From Glutinoglossum americanum (taxonomy: Eukaryota; Ascomycota; Geoglossomycetes; Geoglossales; Geoglossaceae): a stretch of DNA of 44,247 bases. The notes under the pieces are model-generated. The model did not search any database. It had not been told where the DNA came from and saw only the letters and a program-made list of their open reading frames with translations. This document shows, piece by piece, positions 1 through 10,035 of the stretch. Location of the stretch: positions 351 through 44,597 of the forward strand of contig JAGHQL010000204.1 of the NCBI GenBank assembly GCA_020080175.1. The letters are read 5' to 3'. The translations under genes and the position numbers were made by a program. Each line of letters begins with the position of its first letter. Positions within the stretch are counted from its first letter, which is position 1.

Positions 1-8
1 AAAAAAAG

Positions 9-46
<38 letters not shown>

Positions 47-724
47 AAGGGAGGAGGGGGGGGGGGGGGGGTTTGGGATAACTCTTTACTCCTTCGCGTG
101 TTCATCTATGAAGCGTTTCTCTACGTGGTAAATGGATGTGATATCTATCCCCTTTTGTCACTCGCCTTGCCCCCATCTAGCTCCCTACACTTGACTTCTT
201 ATTCATTTCTTCTTTTTTTTTTTTTCACCGTGCACGGAGACGCAGCTTGGGCTCGACTCACGGCTGAGGATCCAGCTAAGTCATTTAGTATTAAGTTTCC
301 ATGTCGTCAATCCGTTAATGCATATTCCTCCTAGCGATAATGATTCCAAGCTCGAAAACCTGCCATAACATCCACAAGAAAGCCACCTAAACTAATCACA
401 TAACCACCACCCACGACGAAGAATAACACTCTTTTATTCTTGAAAAGGGAAAAAAAAGAAAAAGAAAAAAGGAATGGAAGCATCCTCGTAGAAATCTCCA
501 TTAAAATAAAGCATTTTGTCAGGGGACCAAGCTCGAGATCAATAGCAAACGAGAGACGGCCCCCCTGAGAACATATGCGAGGACTAATTCGAATGTCCTT
601 TCGAGAGAATCACATCCACCATGTCAAAACGCACCTCCAGTTCGAAGGAACAGGAAATTCACCTCGTGCTTCATCATCACTTGAATTCGACCTGCTTCTT
701 TTGAAGAGTCGTTCAAGATGGAGC
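1..724. other. Window-edge non-coding sequence
   Basis: The first 44 bases are almost pure A, followed by a G-run ending near 71, so the window seems to begin at a homopolymer tract. The rest up to the stop codon of the DUF1774 gene has A-rich and T-rich patches. I see no gene: the short open frames have no recognisable protein features. It should contain the 3' UTR of the minus-strand gene that ends at 725. Confidence 0.6.
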
Positions 725-1822
725 TTAGCGGTCATCCAACAAAGGTTGCCTCTCTCTGTCCTCTTCGACGACGCGAGACTCTCCACGCTCAACCCCGAAT
801 TTGAATCCGAAGATACCCGGGACAGCAACTGCGAGGGTGAGGATAAATAGAGCAGCCATGATGGCAAACGCAAAGATCCATTGGAGCGCGATGGCTTTGG
901 TGAGGAACTGGTTGACTCCGAGAGCTATGCCAAACGTATTAGCAGGCTCGTATATTGTCTATATCGGTTATTCTCACGTACCTGCAGTGAGATAACTAAG
1001 CTCAAACCCCATCATGTAGTCTTTGTAGGCCACCAAGAAGAAACCTCCGAATACCAAGATACCCCAAATCACTACGTTAGCAAGGATCCTCGCTGGTAAG
1101 TCGTGTGCATGGACCATCACAGCACCATTCCAGAAGATAGCCATATAAGTCCATGCCAGAGGAGCTGTTGTCACCGGAATATGGATGTGGCGGGTGCATG
1201 TCGGGTTGCGGAAATACAAAGAAGTGAGATTGAAGAAGTTGATGACCAGAAGCAATTCAGCAAGCCAGAAGTGCGACCTGACCCAGAGCATAATATGCCC
1301 GAACGTGAGGAGGTTAAAAAGTATGAAGTGACTCCCCACATTTGCAGCGGATGTGACTAATTCAGTGGTGCTGGAGAAGAGCTGCCAGATGTAGCCGACT
1401 TGCAAGATCCAGAGAACAATCCTTTGGTAGAGTTTAGAAAGGTATCACGGAGTTGTCAAAAGAATAACTATACGTACCAGTAGATGGAGACGAACACGGT
1501 GTCCAGCGTGAATGGACTAGGGTGAGCCTTGCTCTGTCCAAAGATAGTTCTTCGTTTGAATTTACCCTCCGTAGGCTTGTGGGTGCAGTAATAGAGACCG
1601 GTAACAACCACGAGCAGCCATGTGATTATGGTCCAGGCCTTATACGCAATGAGGCTGCTCCTCCCGTGGGATTCACGCTTGCTAAAGGGATTGACTAGGG
1701 AAATCTGGTGAGTGGTCTCTCTGACATGACAATAGGCCAAACCGGTGCAAGCAGTTCATAGACAGAAGACATAGTGAGAGTTATCGATTGAAAGGCATCT
1801 TACCTCGGTGAAATCTGTCCAT
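725..1822 (-). CDS. DUF1774 family multi-pass membrane protein
   Basis: Four exons on the minus strand: 1822-1804, 1694-1478, 1421-982 and 924-725, giving 291 residues. The short first exon supplies MDRFHR and splices in frame to VNPFSKRES, a start typical of this fungal family. All three introns (109, 56 and 57 nt) are GT-AG; the last has a GCTAAT branch site. The protein has several hydrophobic segments of membrane length. The stretch HDLPARILANVVIWGILVFG followed by YKDYMMGFELSYL resembles the conserved core of DUF1774 proteins, and the tail ends in a charged stretch and DDR. The biochemical function of the family is not known to me. The ATG at 1822 is preferred because the alternative start inside intron 1 lacks the expected N-terminus. 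Confidence 0.85.
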
Positions 1823-2680
1823 TGTGTTGAAAAGTTTGGGTTAAACTTGCACTGGATGGAGTTTAGGTCCAAGTGTCGTCAGGTAAATGGGTGTGCTTGC
1901 ACGTTGGACGAGACCTTTCGAAAGCAGCTGAAGGTCAGTCAGGATGAGGATGTTCAAAGAAGGCTACGGGTAGATTTGGTTCCACGAAATTTGACTATGC
2001 CCTACCGTTTAGAAGTGTCTTGAATTGTCTTGCAACGGCTGGACCTGAAGGGTTGGAAGGGTAGTGAAAAGGTTTTTGGGGGGATTGGAGGTGGGGCGAC
2101 TAGAGACGGGAGAAACTTGGTATGTTGCGTGTGCGAGGTATGGGAAAGCGAAGACGTGACGTAAATCAGGCGACGCGCCTCCCTTGCTTGATTCCCCGCA
2201 GAGACAAGCAAAAGCAACCGGGAACAATCTCGTGCAGTCCGGGAAAGGGAAAGGGCATCGGACACCAGTGGACTGATCAACCGCCATAACTGCATGGCGT
2301 TGCGGGGCTTGACGAGGGTTGGAGAGGCTAGGACTGGGAAGGGAAGGGTCTGGGTAAGGCTAAGAGAAGGCAGCCATTGGGCGTAGACTTGGCCATACAC
2401 CGCGGGGAACACACGGGGAAATTGATTGGACGATGATCCTCTGCTGTTGGTTCGGTCGGGTCACCAGACGAATAGAAGTCATATGAGCTTCGCGGGATGT
2501 GCAAGGCGCTCAAAGCAACTCAAAGCAGCTCAAGCCCTAGACACACCGGACCCACCTCTGACTTGTCAATGGTGGCGGGTATTTGCGTACTACTGTTGCT
2601 CCTTGAGTAACGCATTGCTCGCATCGCGGCTATAGCTCCACTTGTTGTACTCCGTGGCGTTGCTGGGGGTTGCACTCTCG

Positions 2681-2703
2681 GCTCACTGGTGAAACCAGTG
2701 AGC
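2681..2703. repeat. Perfect 10-bp inverted repeat
   Basis: GCTCACTGGT and ACCAGTGAGC flank the three bases GAA. The palindrome lies about 100 bp upstream of the aminopeptidase TATA box, so it could be a binding site for a dimeric regulator; that role is inference. Confidence 0.6.
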
Positions 2704-2737
2704 TAGCTCCTCGACAGCAAACCACTCCGTGGCTATA

Positions 2738-2788
2738 GCACAGCACACAGCACACAGCACACAGCACACAGCACATAGCACACAGCAC
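2738..2788. repeat. Heptanucleotide satellite (CACACAG)n
   Basis: About seven units of a 7-bp motif close to CACACAG, one of them changed to CACATAG. The tract ends about 12 bp before the TATA box of the aminopeptidase gene, so its length may differ between strains and affect promoter spacing. Confidence 0.85.
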
Positions 2789-2800
2789 CTACTTAACTAT

Positions 2801-2807
2801 TATATAA
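2801..2807 (+). promoter_or_regulatory. TATA box of the aminopeptidase gene
   Basis: TATATAA lies 31 bp upstream of the preferred ATG at 2838. Transcription starting about 30 bp downstream would fall after the upstream in-frame ATG at 2820, which favours the start at 2838. Confidence 0.55.
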
Positions 2808-2837
2808 GCACATACACCGATGTCGTGCCTGCGCATC

Positions 2838-4131
2838 ATGAAGATCGTCTCGCTGTTGGCCTTGACTGCCGCGGCTGTTTCGGCACTGCCTCGCCCAAAC
2901 GATAACCATCAAGCACCGCTCGATAGTGGGGATGTGGGAAGCTACCTCCTCGAGCTCTCTCCGGGAGAGAGAGTATGGGCTACGGAGGAAATGAAATGGG
3001 CTCTGCGGAGGGTATGATTCGCCATTTCCTCACTAATAGAGGGCTCACTGATGGGAGCTGGTATCGATCTCGATAGGAAGGCATAAACTTCATGGATGTC
3101 ACCGACACCCCTGACCTGGGTAGCTCTAACGCCAAAGCCATACGATCTAAGAAGACGGTTAAATTTCCCGAGAAACCTACACATTACGATGAATTGGCAC
3201 CGTTAATGACGAACCTATCCAAATCCAACATGCGTAAGAACCTGGAACGTTTCACATCTTTCCATACACGATACTACCTATCGGAATACGGGGTTCAATC
3301 TGCAGAGTGGCTTTTTTCCCGAGTCGATGAGACGATTGCCGAGTCAGGCGCAGACAAGTACGGCGCTCGTGTTGAGAAGTTTTCTCATTACTGGGCTCAA
3401 CCGAGCTTGATTGCAACGGTTCCGGGGAAGAGCAACAAGACAGTCATCATCGGTGCACATCAGGACAGCATCAACCTCTTCTTCCCTCCATTGCTTGCTG
3501 CCCCCGGCGCGGATGACGATGGCAGTGGGACCGTGACGATTCTCGAGGCACTGCGTGTGTTGCTCAAATCAGAGGACATCATCAGAGGTAAAGGCGAGAA
3601 CACGATTGAATTTCATTGGTATTCCGCAGAAGAAGGTGGGCTCTTGGGCAGCCAAGCGATCTTCTCGGCGTATGAAAAGGCAGGGAAGGACGTAAAAGCT
3701 ATGCTACAACAGGATATGACCGGGTTCGTGCAGAAAACTCTCAATGCAGGAGAGCCCGAGAGCGTGGGAGTCATTACGGACTTTGTAGACCCGCACCTGA
3801 CAGAGTTTATCAAGGAGGTGGTGACTGAGGTGAGAGAGTAGATTCTTTCTTAGCACATACTAAAATTGCATTCCAGAGCTAACCACTCCGCCAGTATTGC
3901 GATATCCCTTACGTTCTCACGAAATGCGGGTATGCTTGCTCCGACCACGCTTCTGCGTCCAAGGCTGGCTATCCCTCAGCCTTCGTCATAGAGTCGGATT
4001 TTAAGTATTCGGACGATAAAATCCACACCACAGAGGACAAGATAGAATATCTCAGTTTCGACCATATGTTGCAGCACGCGAAGCTCACGCTCGGGCTTGT
4101 TTACGAGCTGGCATTTGCTAAGTTTGATTGA
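2838..4131 (+). CDS. LAP1: Secreted leucine aminopeptidase 1 (peptidase M28)
   Basis: Three exons: 2838-3011, 3077-3829 and 3895-4131, giving 387 residues, the usual size for fungal LAP1. The N-terminus [16 protein letters not shown] is a classic signal peptide, followed by a propeptide. The zinc-site residues of the M28 family are all visible: H186 and D188 (AHQD), the ADDDGSG run around D204-D206, the E243/E244 pair (AEEGGLLG), D271 (QQDMTG) and H327 (SDHA). Two cysteines near CGYACSDH fit the family's disulphide. The enzyme removes N-terminal residues, preferably leucine, from extracellular peptides. An in-frame ATG at 2820 adds six residues, but it lies too close to the TATA box at 2801. 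Both introns are 65 nt and GT-AG. No damage is seen. Confidence 0.95.
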
Positions 4132-4480
4132 TAGGGTGGTTTTCACCCTACTCATTTTCTGTTCTAGATGGGAACCGCTGTCATTCTTATCAATATGTAG
4201 GATATCTGGGGATAAGGGATAGAACGTCCCCTAGCAAATGAAACTTGAACTGCGTCGTGGTGTTTTGGCTTTAAAGTTCCTATCCGCACTCAAAGCTCCA
4301 TCCGTCTGTGTAACATACAGGGTCGTCCCTTCCGAAACCGGAAATCCACCCACAGAGATGATACCGAAACCAGAAAGCGTCAACGGTAGCTCCCTTGGAG
4401 AGCACAGGTTAACAGCAATTACGTCTGATGGATTCATCTGTCAATTCTACTCCTCACTGGTGGGGTTCCCCGACCCTGCA

Positions 4481-7078
4481 ATGGAGGCGCATTCCAAACC
4501 ACAGACCACCCCCTCGCGTCGGGAGAGGTCACACTCACTCTTCAGCTCCATACTAGCAAGGAGGAAGTCGGCCCGGTCGGACGATCTGGAGCCGATTGAA
4601 GTCGCGCCTGGGGTTATGTCCACGGATGCAACGGCTATTGTGTTCGAGCTTGATACCCGTAGGAAAAAGTCCGTGAGTCCAAGGAAGCAGAAGGATAACG
4701 AAGTTAAGGAGAAAAAAGCTTCGAGGCTGCCGGTCTGGGCAGCGTATCGAGCGGCGCATGAAGATGATGGGACAGACGATTTTAGTAAACACCCGGCCAG
4801 AGTCGCGACTACTAGTTATTTTGAGAAGAGAGATAGACGGCACGATGAGGCCAAGATGAACCACCTAAGAGCAGAGCAGCAGGCGGATAGAGGGAGAAGA
4901 ACAAGGATGAGAGATAGTGCGGATTATCTGACTGTGAGATTCGCAAATCCTGCTACAGGACTTGTGAGTCCAAGTGTGATGAGCGATGGCAACACGACAC
5001 CCAGCGAGGCAAGTCAGGTGGTTGAAGGGCAGAGGAATGGGAGACATATCGAGGACCTTAAGCGACAACAGGGCGATATTATCAGGAGGAACAGTTCTCA
5101 ATGGAATGTTGCACAGACACCGATATTGTCACCCATTCCTCAGTCATCTGGAACAATATCTCCAACCAGAAGAGGCGCGTCTAATCCTTCGGTGGATCCT
5201 GGGGATAGGTTCGTACTGCATATGCCGTCCGCGCATGAGCCCTGCCCATTCGAACACCCAGGTAAAACCTCCGAACAGATATTGGCCTACCAAAAAGGAG
5301 TTGAAGCAGCAAGGAGACGAACCGTTGGTGGCCTGGTCGACCCCTCGACGCCCCCGAGTCCGAGAGCAAACAGCCCCAGCGAGGAGCGTAGGATATCACC
5401 GCAACTAGGTAGAAGTCCAACAATGATCCGAAGAAAGCCCGTGGGTTCCGCCGCGAGCAGGAGGTCGGAATCTGAAGATACCGTGATAATAAACGGCGCA
5501 AGACGCGCCGCGTCCATACCTGTTGCACCCAACAGAGCCCCGAGTAATCCGGCTATTAAAGTGACAAACCCGGAACGCACAACGCGAAACCTCTCAAGCA
5601 TCTCAAATAAAACCTTAAGCCAACATCGCCCTCAGAACCAGCAGCCTTTTTTAGGCGAACTGGCGGACGGCGGATCCACCCAGGTCACCGGAATTCCATA
5701 TCATTCGATTCAGCGCCTGGGAGCGGAAAACCACCTACACCGCCGCCAAAGCCGCCAGGATATCGATCAATCTCAACCCCCCCACCCACCGTACCCTTCG
5801 CTCGGCCATTTGCCCGAAGTGAGTATTTCCCCCCCGGATTTGGTGAGTATACCGACTTCCCAAAGGCCTCGGGGAAAAAAGACTCTAGTTCCCCAGAATC
5901 TTCAGGATGTGTTCACCACCACCACACCCACCACCATCACCACCACTACTGGGTCGCTCCTTCGAACGGAAGTCACACAAAGACACGGCGTGACCCTTCC
6001 TCCGAACCTCTCCCACAGGGAGTGCTCCTTGGGGAGCAGTGCGACACCAGAAAACTGTGGTCACCAAGTGCACACAAGAGATTCATTATTGGTACCCCGA
6101 GCAGAGAACATAGATGGGCTCATCCAGCACGACAACTTCCCACATCCACGGTGTCTCGTTCCAGGCCTACAAGCGCAGGTCCTCTATCAGAACATACGCA
6201 CATCCACATCTACGTCCCCTCGAATGAGCCCGCATCCGACGACGGAAAAGACGCAGCACCTAACCCGCCAAAGCGGCCGGTCTCAGCAGATCGAATCCCT
6301 AGGAAACTCAGCAAGAGATCCAACGCCGGTAGGAGCCTCCGTCATGAACGGCGGGCTTTACGGCATGAACATGGACGGCGGTCGCGAAGCCAGGAGTGAT
6401 GTTCTTGATGATTTGAGGGGCCAGAGTGGCGAGAGGTTGGTAAAAGCGGCTGTTCTGGGCCGTTGCGCGGCTAGTATAGAGACTCAGAGCACTAGTCATG
6501 GCAATAGGTTAGCATCAACCGTTTTGAGTGAGGATCAGCTGACTGAGTGGAGGGGGGTTGGAAGATGGCCACAGCTGGTTAGTGAGGAAGCTGAAGCTAA
6601 GGAGAGAGAGAGCATGAAGGGCGGCGTTTCAACGAAGGATGATGTGGCACGGAAGAAGTCGCCACGAGGCGAAGTTAAGGGGAAGAAACGACGGAACAGC
6701 GTCTCCGAATCACCGGGTGACCAAACTAACAAACCAGGCCCTCGGTCCGAACGCAACTTGCCCGACTGGTGGCCCATCCCCACCGTCCCCCCAGCAGCCC
6801 GCACAATCCTAACAGCCCTCCTCACGATGTTAACCCACATCCGCACCGTCTGCACGCCCTGGTCTCCCACGAACCAGCTCCTGACGAGCCCAGAGGCGAA
6901 GATGAGGGACTATTTGCAGGTTGGGAAGGCATGGGCGTTGGCGGGGTGTTATGTGGGGATTTTGGTGTATGTGGGTCTGGTGGGGTGGGGGATAGTTGGG
7001 CTGATGGGGGAGGTGGGGAGGTGTTTGGCTTTGAAAGGGATGACTGGGAAGGGGGGTAAGGTTAAGATTGAGGGTTGA
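4481..7078 (+). CDS. Large disordered protein with C-terminal membrane segment
   Basis: One frame is open from 4238 to 7078 (946 codons). I prefer the ATG at 4481 (865 residues) because the residues before it look like translated leader, but the start is unproven. The protein is rich in Ser, Pro, Arg and Thr, with many SP-type sites, and looks mostly disordered. An ordered patch, LHMPSAHEPCPFEHPGKTSE, lies near the middle. The C-terminus has a WWPIP patch, a helical region and one strong hydrophobic segment (about residues 819-843) before a basic tail, suggesting a tail-anchored or single-pass protein. I do not recognise the family. From 5611 to 6396 another forward frame is also open and looks at least as protein-like; candidate introns 5544-5635 and 6329-6389 would join it to the flanking frame. 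The central part of the protein is therefore uncertain. Confidence 0.7.
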   Translation: MEAHSKPQTTPSRRERSHSLFSSILARRKSARSDDLEPIEVAPGVMSTDATAIVFELDTRRKKSVSPRKQKDNEVKEKKASRLPVWAAYRAAHEDDGTDDFSKHPARVATTSYFEKRDRRHDEAKMNHLRAEQQADRGRRTRMRDSADYLTVRFANPATGLVSPSVMSDGNTTPSEASQVVEGQRNGRHIEDLKRQQGDIIRRNSSQWNVAQTPILSPIPQSSGTISPTRRGASNPSVDPGDRFVLHMPSAHEPCPFEHPGKTSEQILAYQKGVEAARRRTVGGLVDPSTPPSPRANSPSEERRISPQLGRSPTMIRRKPVGSAASRRSESEDTVIINGARRAASIPVAPNRAPSNPAIKVTNPERTTRNLSSISNKTLSQHRPQNQQPFLGELADGGSTQVTGIPYHSIQRLGAENHLHRRQSRQDIDQSQPPHPPYPSLGHLPEVSISPPDLVSIPTSQRPRGKKTLVPQNLQDVFTTTTPTTITTTTGSLLRTEVTQRHGVTLPPNLSHRECSLGSSATPENCGHQVHTRDSLLVPRAENIDGLIQHDNFPHPRCLVPGLQAQVLYQNIRTSTSTSPRMSPHPTTEKTQHLTRQSGRSQQIESLGNSARDPTPVGASVMNGGLYGMNMDGGREARSDVLDDLRGQSGERLVKAAVLGRCAASIETQSTSHGNRLASTVLSEDQLTEWRGVGRWPQLVSEEAEAKERESMKGGVSTKDDVARKKSPRGEVKGKKRRNSVSESPGDQTNKPGPRSERNLPDWWPIPTVPPAARTILTALLTMLTHIRTVCTPWSPTNQLLTSPEAKMRDYLQVGKAWALAGCYVGILVYVGLVGWGIVGLMGEVGRCLALKGMTGKGGKVKIEG

Positions 7079-7479
7079 AAAAGGGTTCTCGGGAGGGGGG
7101 TTTTTTTTTTCTGGGAGTTGGAGTTGGGGTGGTTTTAATTGTAATGTTTCGATGGGGGAAGGGGGGATGGCTTTTGGCTCACATCGTTTGGTTTTTTTTT
7201 TTGCGGTTATGAGTGAGGTGTAATGAGGTATCCTTTACTGGATTGGCCGTCGCCGTTCCGGGTGGGCCGAGGGAGGAGTTTTAGGTAGTGGAACGATGGG
7301 TTTTATAAAGGACGTGACAGCGGGATGCGGGAAAATTGTCTATAAAAGAGAATGCAAGCAACGTAACGCGACAATTGCTTTTCTTGGTGATGACGGAAAA
7401 ACGCCATGGTATGTCTAAATAAAGGAAGCCGCCAAAGCCATTCTACCTGCTTTTTTTTTGGGTTTTTAATTTTCATCTT
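7079..7479. other. Convergent intergenic region
   Basis: About 400 bp between the disordered-protein gene and the 3' end of SEH1. It is rich in G- and T-runs and should hold both 3' UTRs. AATAAA-like words occur, for example AAATAAA near 7420. No gene is seen. Confidence 0.6.
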
Positions 7480-9438
7480 TCATTCCTCATCCTCATCGTC
7501 GAATAGGGAACTGTTCTAGTCAGATGTGCCATTTCTACTAACGTAAAGAGCATACTCACGCATCGGTCTCGGAAGCCACCTCTGCAGTCGGTATGAATAC
7601 ATCATAGTGGGAGCGCCTCCACATGCGGATTTTGCCGTCATCGCCGCCGGAGGCGAGGACGGTACCTGTCCTGGTTGTTTAGTTTGGCGGAGCTGGAGAG
7701 GGGGGAAGCGTACCGTTCAGACTCCATTTTACTCTCCATACTTCGCGGTGGTTATCTTCTAGCTCGGCGACGCTCTCGATGACAGCCTTGACATGGCCGA
7801 GTTCCAGACCGCCAGAGCCATCGCGGTGAGAGCTTGAGCCATTGACGCGCGTACCGGCAAGACCAGCGCCTATGCCAGAGGGGGTATTCCGGGCGCCATA
7901 TGTACGGGGTTGTGTAGGATTTGTTGGGGAGACTGGGGAGCGGAGCGCTAGCTCGCGGTATGACGGCGCTGAGGCAGAGGGGGATGGAGAGCCGAGTTTG
8001 AAGATGCGGATGTAGCCGTCTTTTGCGGCTGTGGCGATGTAGTCTACTGCGCGGGAGGTGCGCGGGGCCCATGCTACATCCCGGATTAGGCCGTGGTGGC
8101 CGGGGAGGTCAGCGGCGAGGTAGAAGCGTCTGTCGCTGCCGGTTCGCCAGACGGTGCAGGTGTCCATGGATGCAATGACGAGGGAGAGGGCGTCTTTTTC
8201 CACGCCAGCACGGATGGAGGTGTAGCAAGGTCGTTCGCTAGGGTCGAATTGAACCTTGAAGCTCGTTTCCTCCTCCCTAGCTGGCGTTGCAGAGATCTGT
8301 ATCTGGTCAACCAGGACCCAGCTTCCTAAGGATTCCGGTTCCGCAGCTTCAAAGACTTGAAGTTGTCCATCACGAGACACGAGGGCGACGAAGAGAGTAG
8401 AGATGTCGTGGGAGATGAAGGAGAGAGAGACGTAGGGGACGCGGGAGTTTGACATTGTGGTATAGATGCAGCGGAAGCGGCGGCCGGAGTTTGTAGCTTC
8501 TTGTTCATCTTCGAGCCAGATTTTGAATTTGCCGTCTTCGCCGACGGTGCCGATACCATGGCCTAGGAAGGGTGATATCCATTTTGCCTAATGAGTAGCA
8601 TAGGAGAGAGAGGTTGAGAGTTAGTGGGTTGGTTTGCTAAGTGCTGAGAACGGGGATGGGGAGGCTCGGCGCAAGGCTAGACATGAGGGGACAAAGATAA
8701 GAGACTGAAAGGAAAGAGATTAGACGAATTTAATGGGGCTACGAGCGCAAGGAGTAAACGGTATGCGAATGAAAGCAGCTAGAACTTGACGGCTGCCCTA
8801 AAGGCGGGAGCTGCGAGAGTTATAAGAGCTGCGAACCGCACTAAAAAGATAGATGCAGACGGCGCTTGGGAGGTTTCCTGTACTATAGGGGAGCCTAGAA
8901 GCAGACTTTGATTTAACTACCTCAGCGGTGGTGACTTTTGAACTGAACAGGCAGGCAAAAGAAGAGGAGTTTGAAAGCCCGGTGCGAGAGACACAATGGA
9001 GCAAAGCGCAAGATGAAAAGACGAAATACCCCCTCCTCCGCTGCATGCTAGGCATACTGAATGAACGGGATAGTGATGTGAATAGGGAGCTAGGGAAAAG
9101 CGGCTAGTACAGCCGACGCCTTACGCAATTGACTTCCGCATCATGCGCTCTCCACGTATCGCACAACCTCCATTTTCCAGTGTCTTTCTCCTTGTTGTAG
9201 ACCTTAATCCTCTGATCTGAGCTCGCAGTCACTAGCCGCGTTCCATACAGGTCTAAGCAAACCCGGGAATTAGCACACACTAAAACCCAGAGTTATAAGT
9301 AACATTGCAATGAGAATGAAACAACTCACTAAAGTCAACCTCGCGTACTAGATCTTCGTGCCCATGGTTAAAAAGTTGGTAGTGGGCTTGTTGGCTAGTA
9401 CTGGGCAGCGGAGCTAAGGTCCTCATGGGCTCCCCCAT
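7480..9438 (-). CDS. SEH1: Nucleoporin SEH1 (WD40 repeat)
   Basis: Five exons on the minus strand: 9438-9330, 9252-9125, 8587-7714, 7665-7560 and 7510-7480, giving 415 residues. Family signatures include NHGHEDLVREVDF, YGTRLVTASSDQRIKVYNK, WISPFLGHGIGTVGEDGKFK and VLASGGDDGKIRMW, all blades of a WD40 propeller. Seh1 belongs to the Y-shaped Nup84/Nup107 complex of the nuclear pore and to the SEA/GATOR complex that signals amino-acid status to TORC1. The last exon adds an acidic tail (LFDDEDEE); without that splice the protein would stop two codons into the intron. Intron 2 (8588-9124, 537 nt) is far longer than the others. A Ser/Pro- and Gly-rich loop is inserted between blades, as is common in filamentous fungi. 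The start could also be the in-frame ATG at 9426. Confidence 0.94.
8588..9124 (-). other. Long intron 2 of SEH1
   Basis: A 537-nt intron with GTAAGG donor and ATTAG acceptor. It contains an 85-codon minus-strand open frame (8798-9055) with no recognisable features. I found no clear snoRNA C/D boxes by eye. It is five to ten times longer than most introns in the window. Confidence 0.75.
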
Positions 9439-10035
9439 CCTCTGTCGTCATATGAACAATCCAGCGTAAGTAGTGTTAGCTCGGCCCTGTTCAGTGGTAA
9501 TGGCCGAGGAGGATAGCCCCCCGCTCAAAAAATACGGTGGGAAGTAGTTGTAGCGTGAAGATCCGAGACGATTAAAACAGTGCTCACAGGCCTCCCTCTT
9601 GTCTATAGTCGAGCCACAAGGCCAGGAGGACGAAGTCTGAAAAGTTGTATAGATGTAGCGCTTCAAAGAGGGCCAAGCGGCATCTCATCATGATAACGGA
9701 AAAACATTCGACCGGATTTGCCGGATGATTGTTAAACCGATGCCGATAAATGGTCCGTGCATTGGCAATGAAGAGGAAAAGAGTTTTTCCGTGTCCTTTG
9801 GGGCGATATTTGTCTGCCACCAAGTGAACAGTTGTGAACGGTTGTGAACGACGTCATCTCTGAGATCACCTGAGAAACGACCGAGGACCACAAAGATACC
9901 TGGGGCGGGCGCTCCTAAAACCTAAATACCAAGAGAATAGCCGCCGTGGGGCCATCACAATCCCTAGGAGCCATTCCCCACGTCCACGGAGATGCCAGAT
10001 CGACAAAAACCACACCATCAACTACAACGATAACA
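9439..10035. other. Divergent promoter region of SEH1 and ALG7
   Basis: About 600 bp between divergent start codons. An out-of-frame upstream ATG at 9451 on the minus strand opens a 19-codon frame, stop included, overlapping the SEH1 start. On the plus strand, the open frame containing ALG7 extends upstream to 9946 but has no ATG before 10036. Minus-strand open frames at 9448-9891 show no protein features. No TATA box is obvious. Confidence 0.55.

Larger units (their letters stand above)
1823..2837. other. Divergent intergenic region with promoter elements
   Basis: About 1 kb lies between the divergent DUF1774 and aminopeptidase genes. The open frames here overlap on both strands and show no protein features. 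Visible structure: a short tandem repeat of a CTCAAAGCA-like decamer near 2509-2533, a perfect 10-bp hairpin at 2681-2703, a repeated ACTCCGTGGC word at 2649 and 2724, a heptamer satellite at 2738-2788, and a TATA box at 2801. Confidence 0.6.

Noticed and set aside
2002-2412. 136-codon minus-strand open frame upstream of the DUF1774 gene
   Set aside because: It is Ser/Pro/Leu-rich without domains, overlaps other frames, and lies in the promoter region.
8798-9055. 85-codon minus-strand open frame inside the SEH1 intron
   Set aside because: It shows no protein features, and the splice sites around it give a complete WD40 protein.
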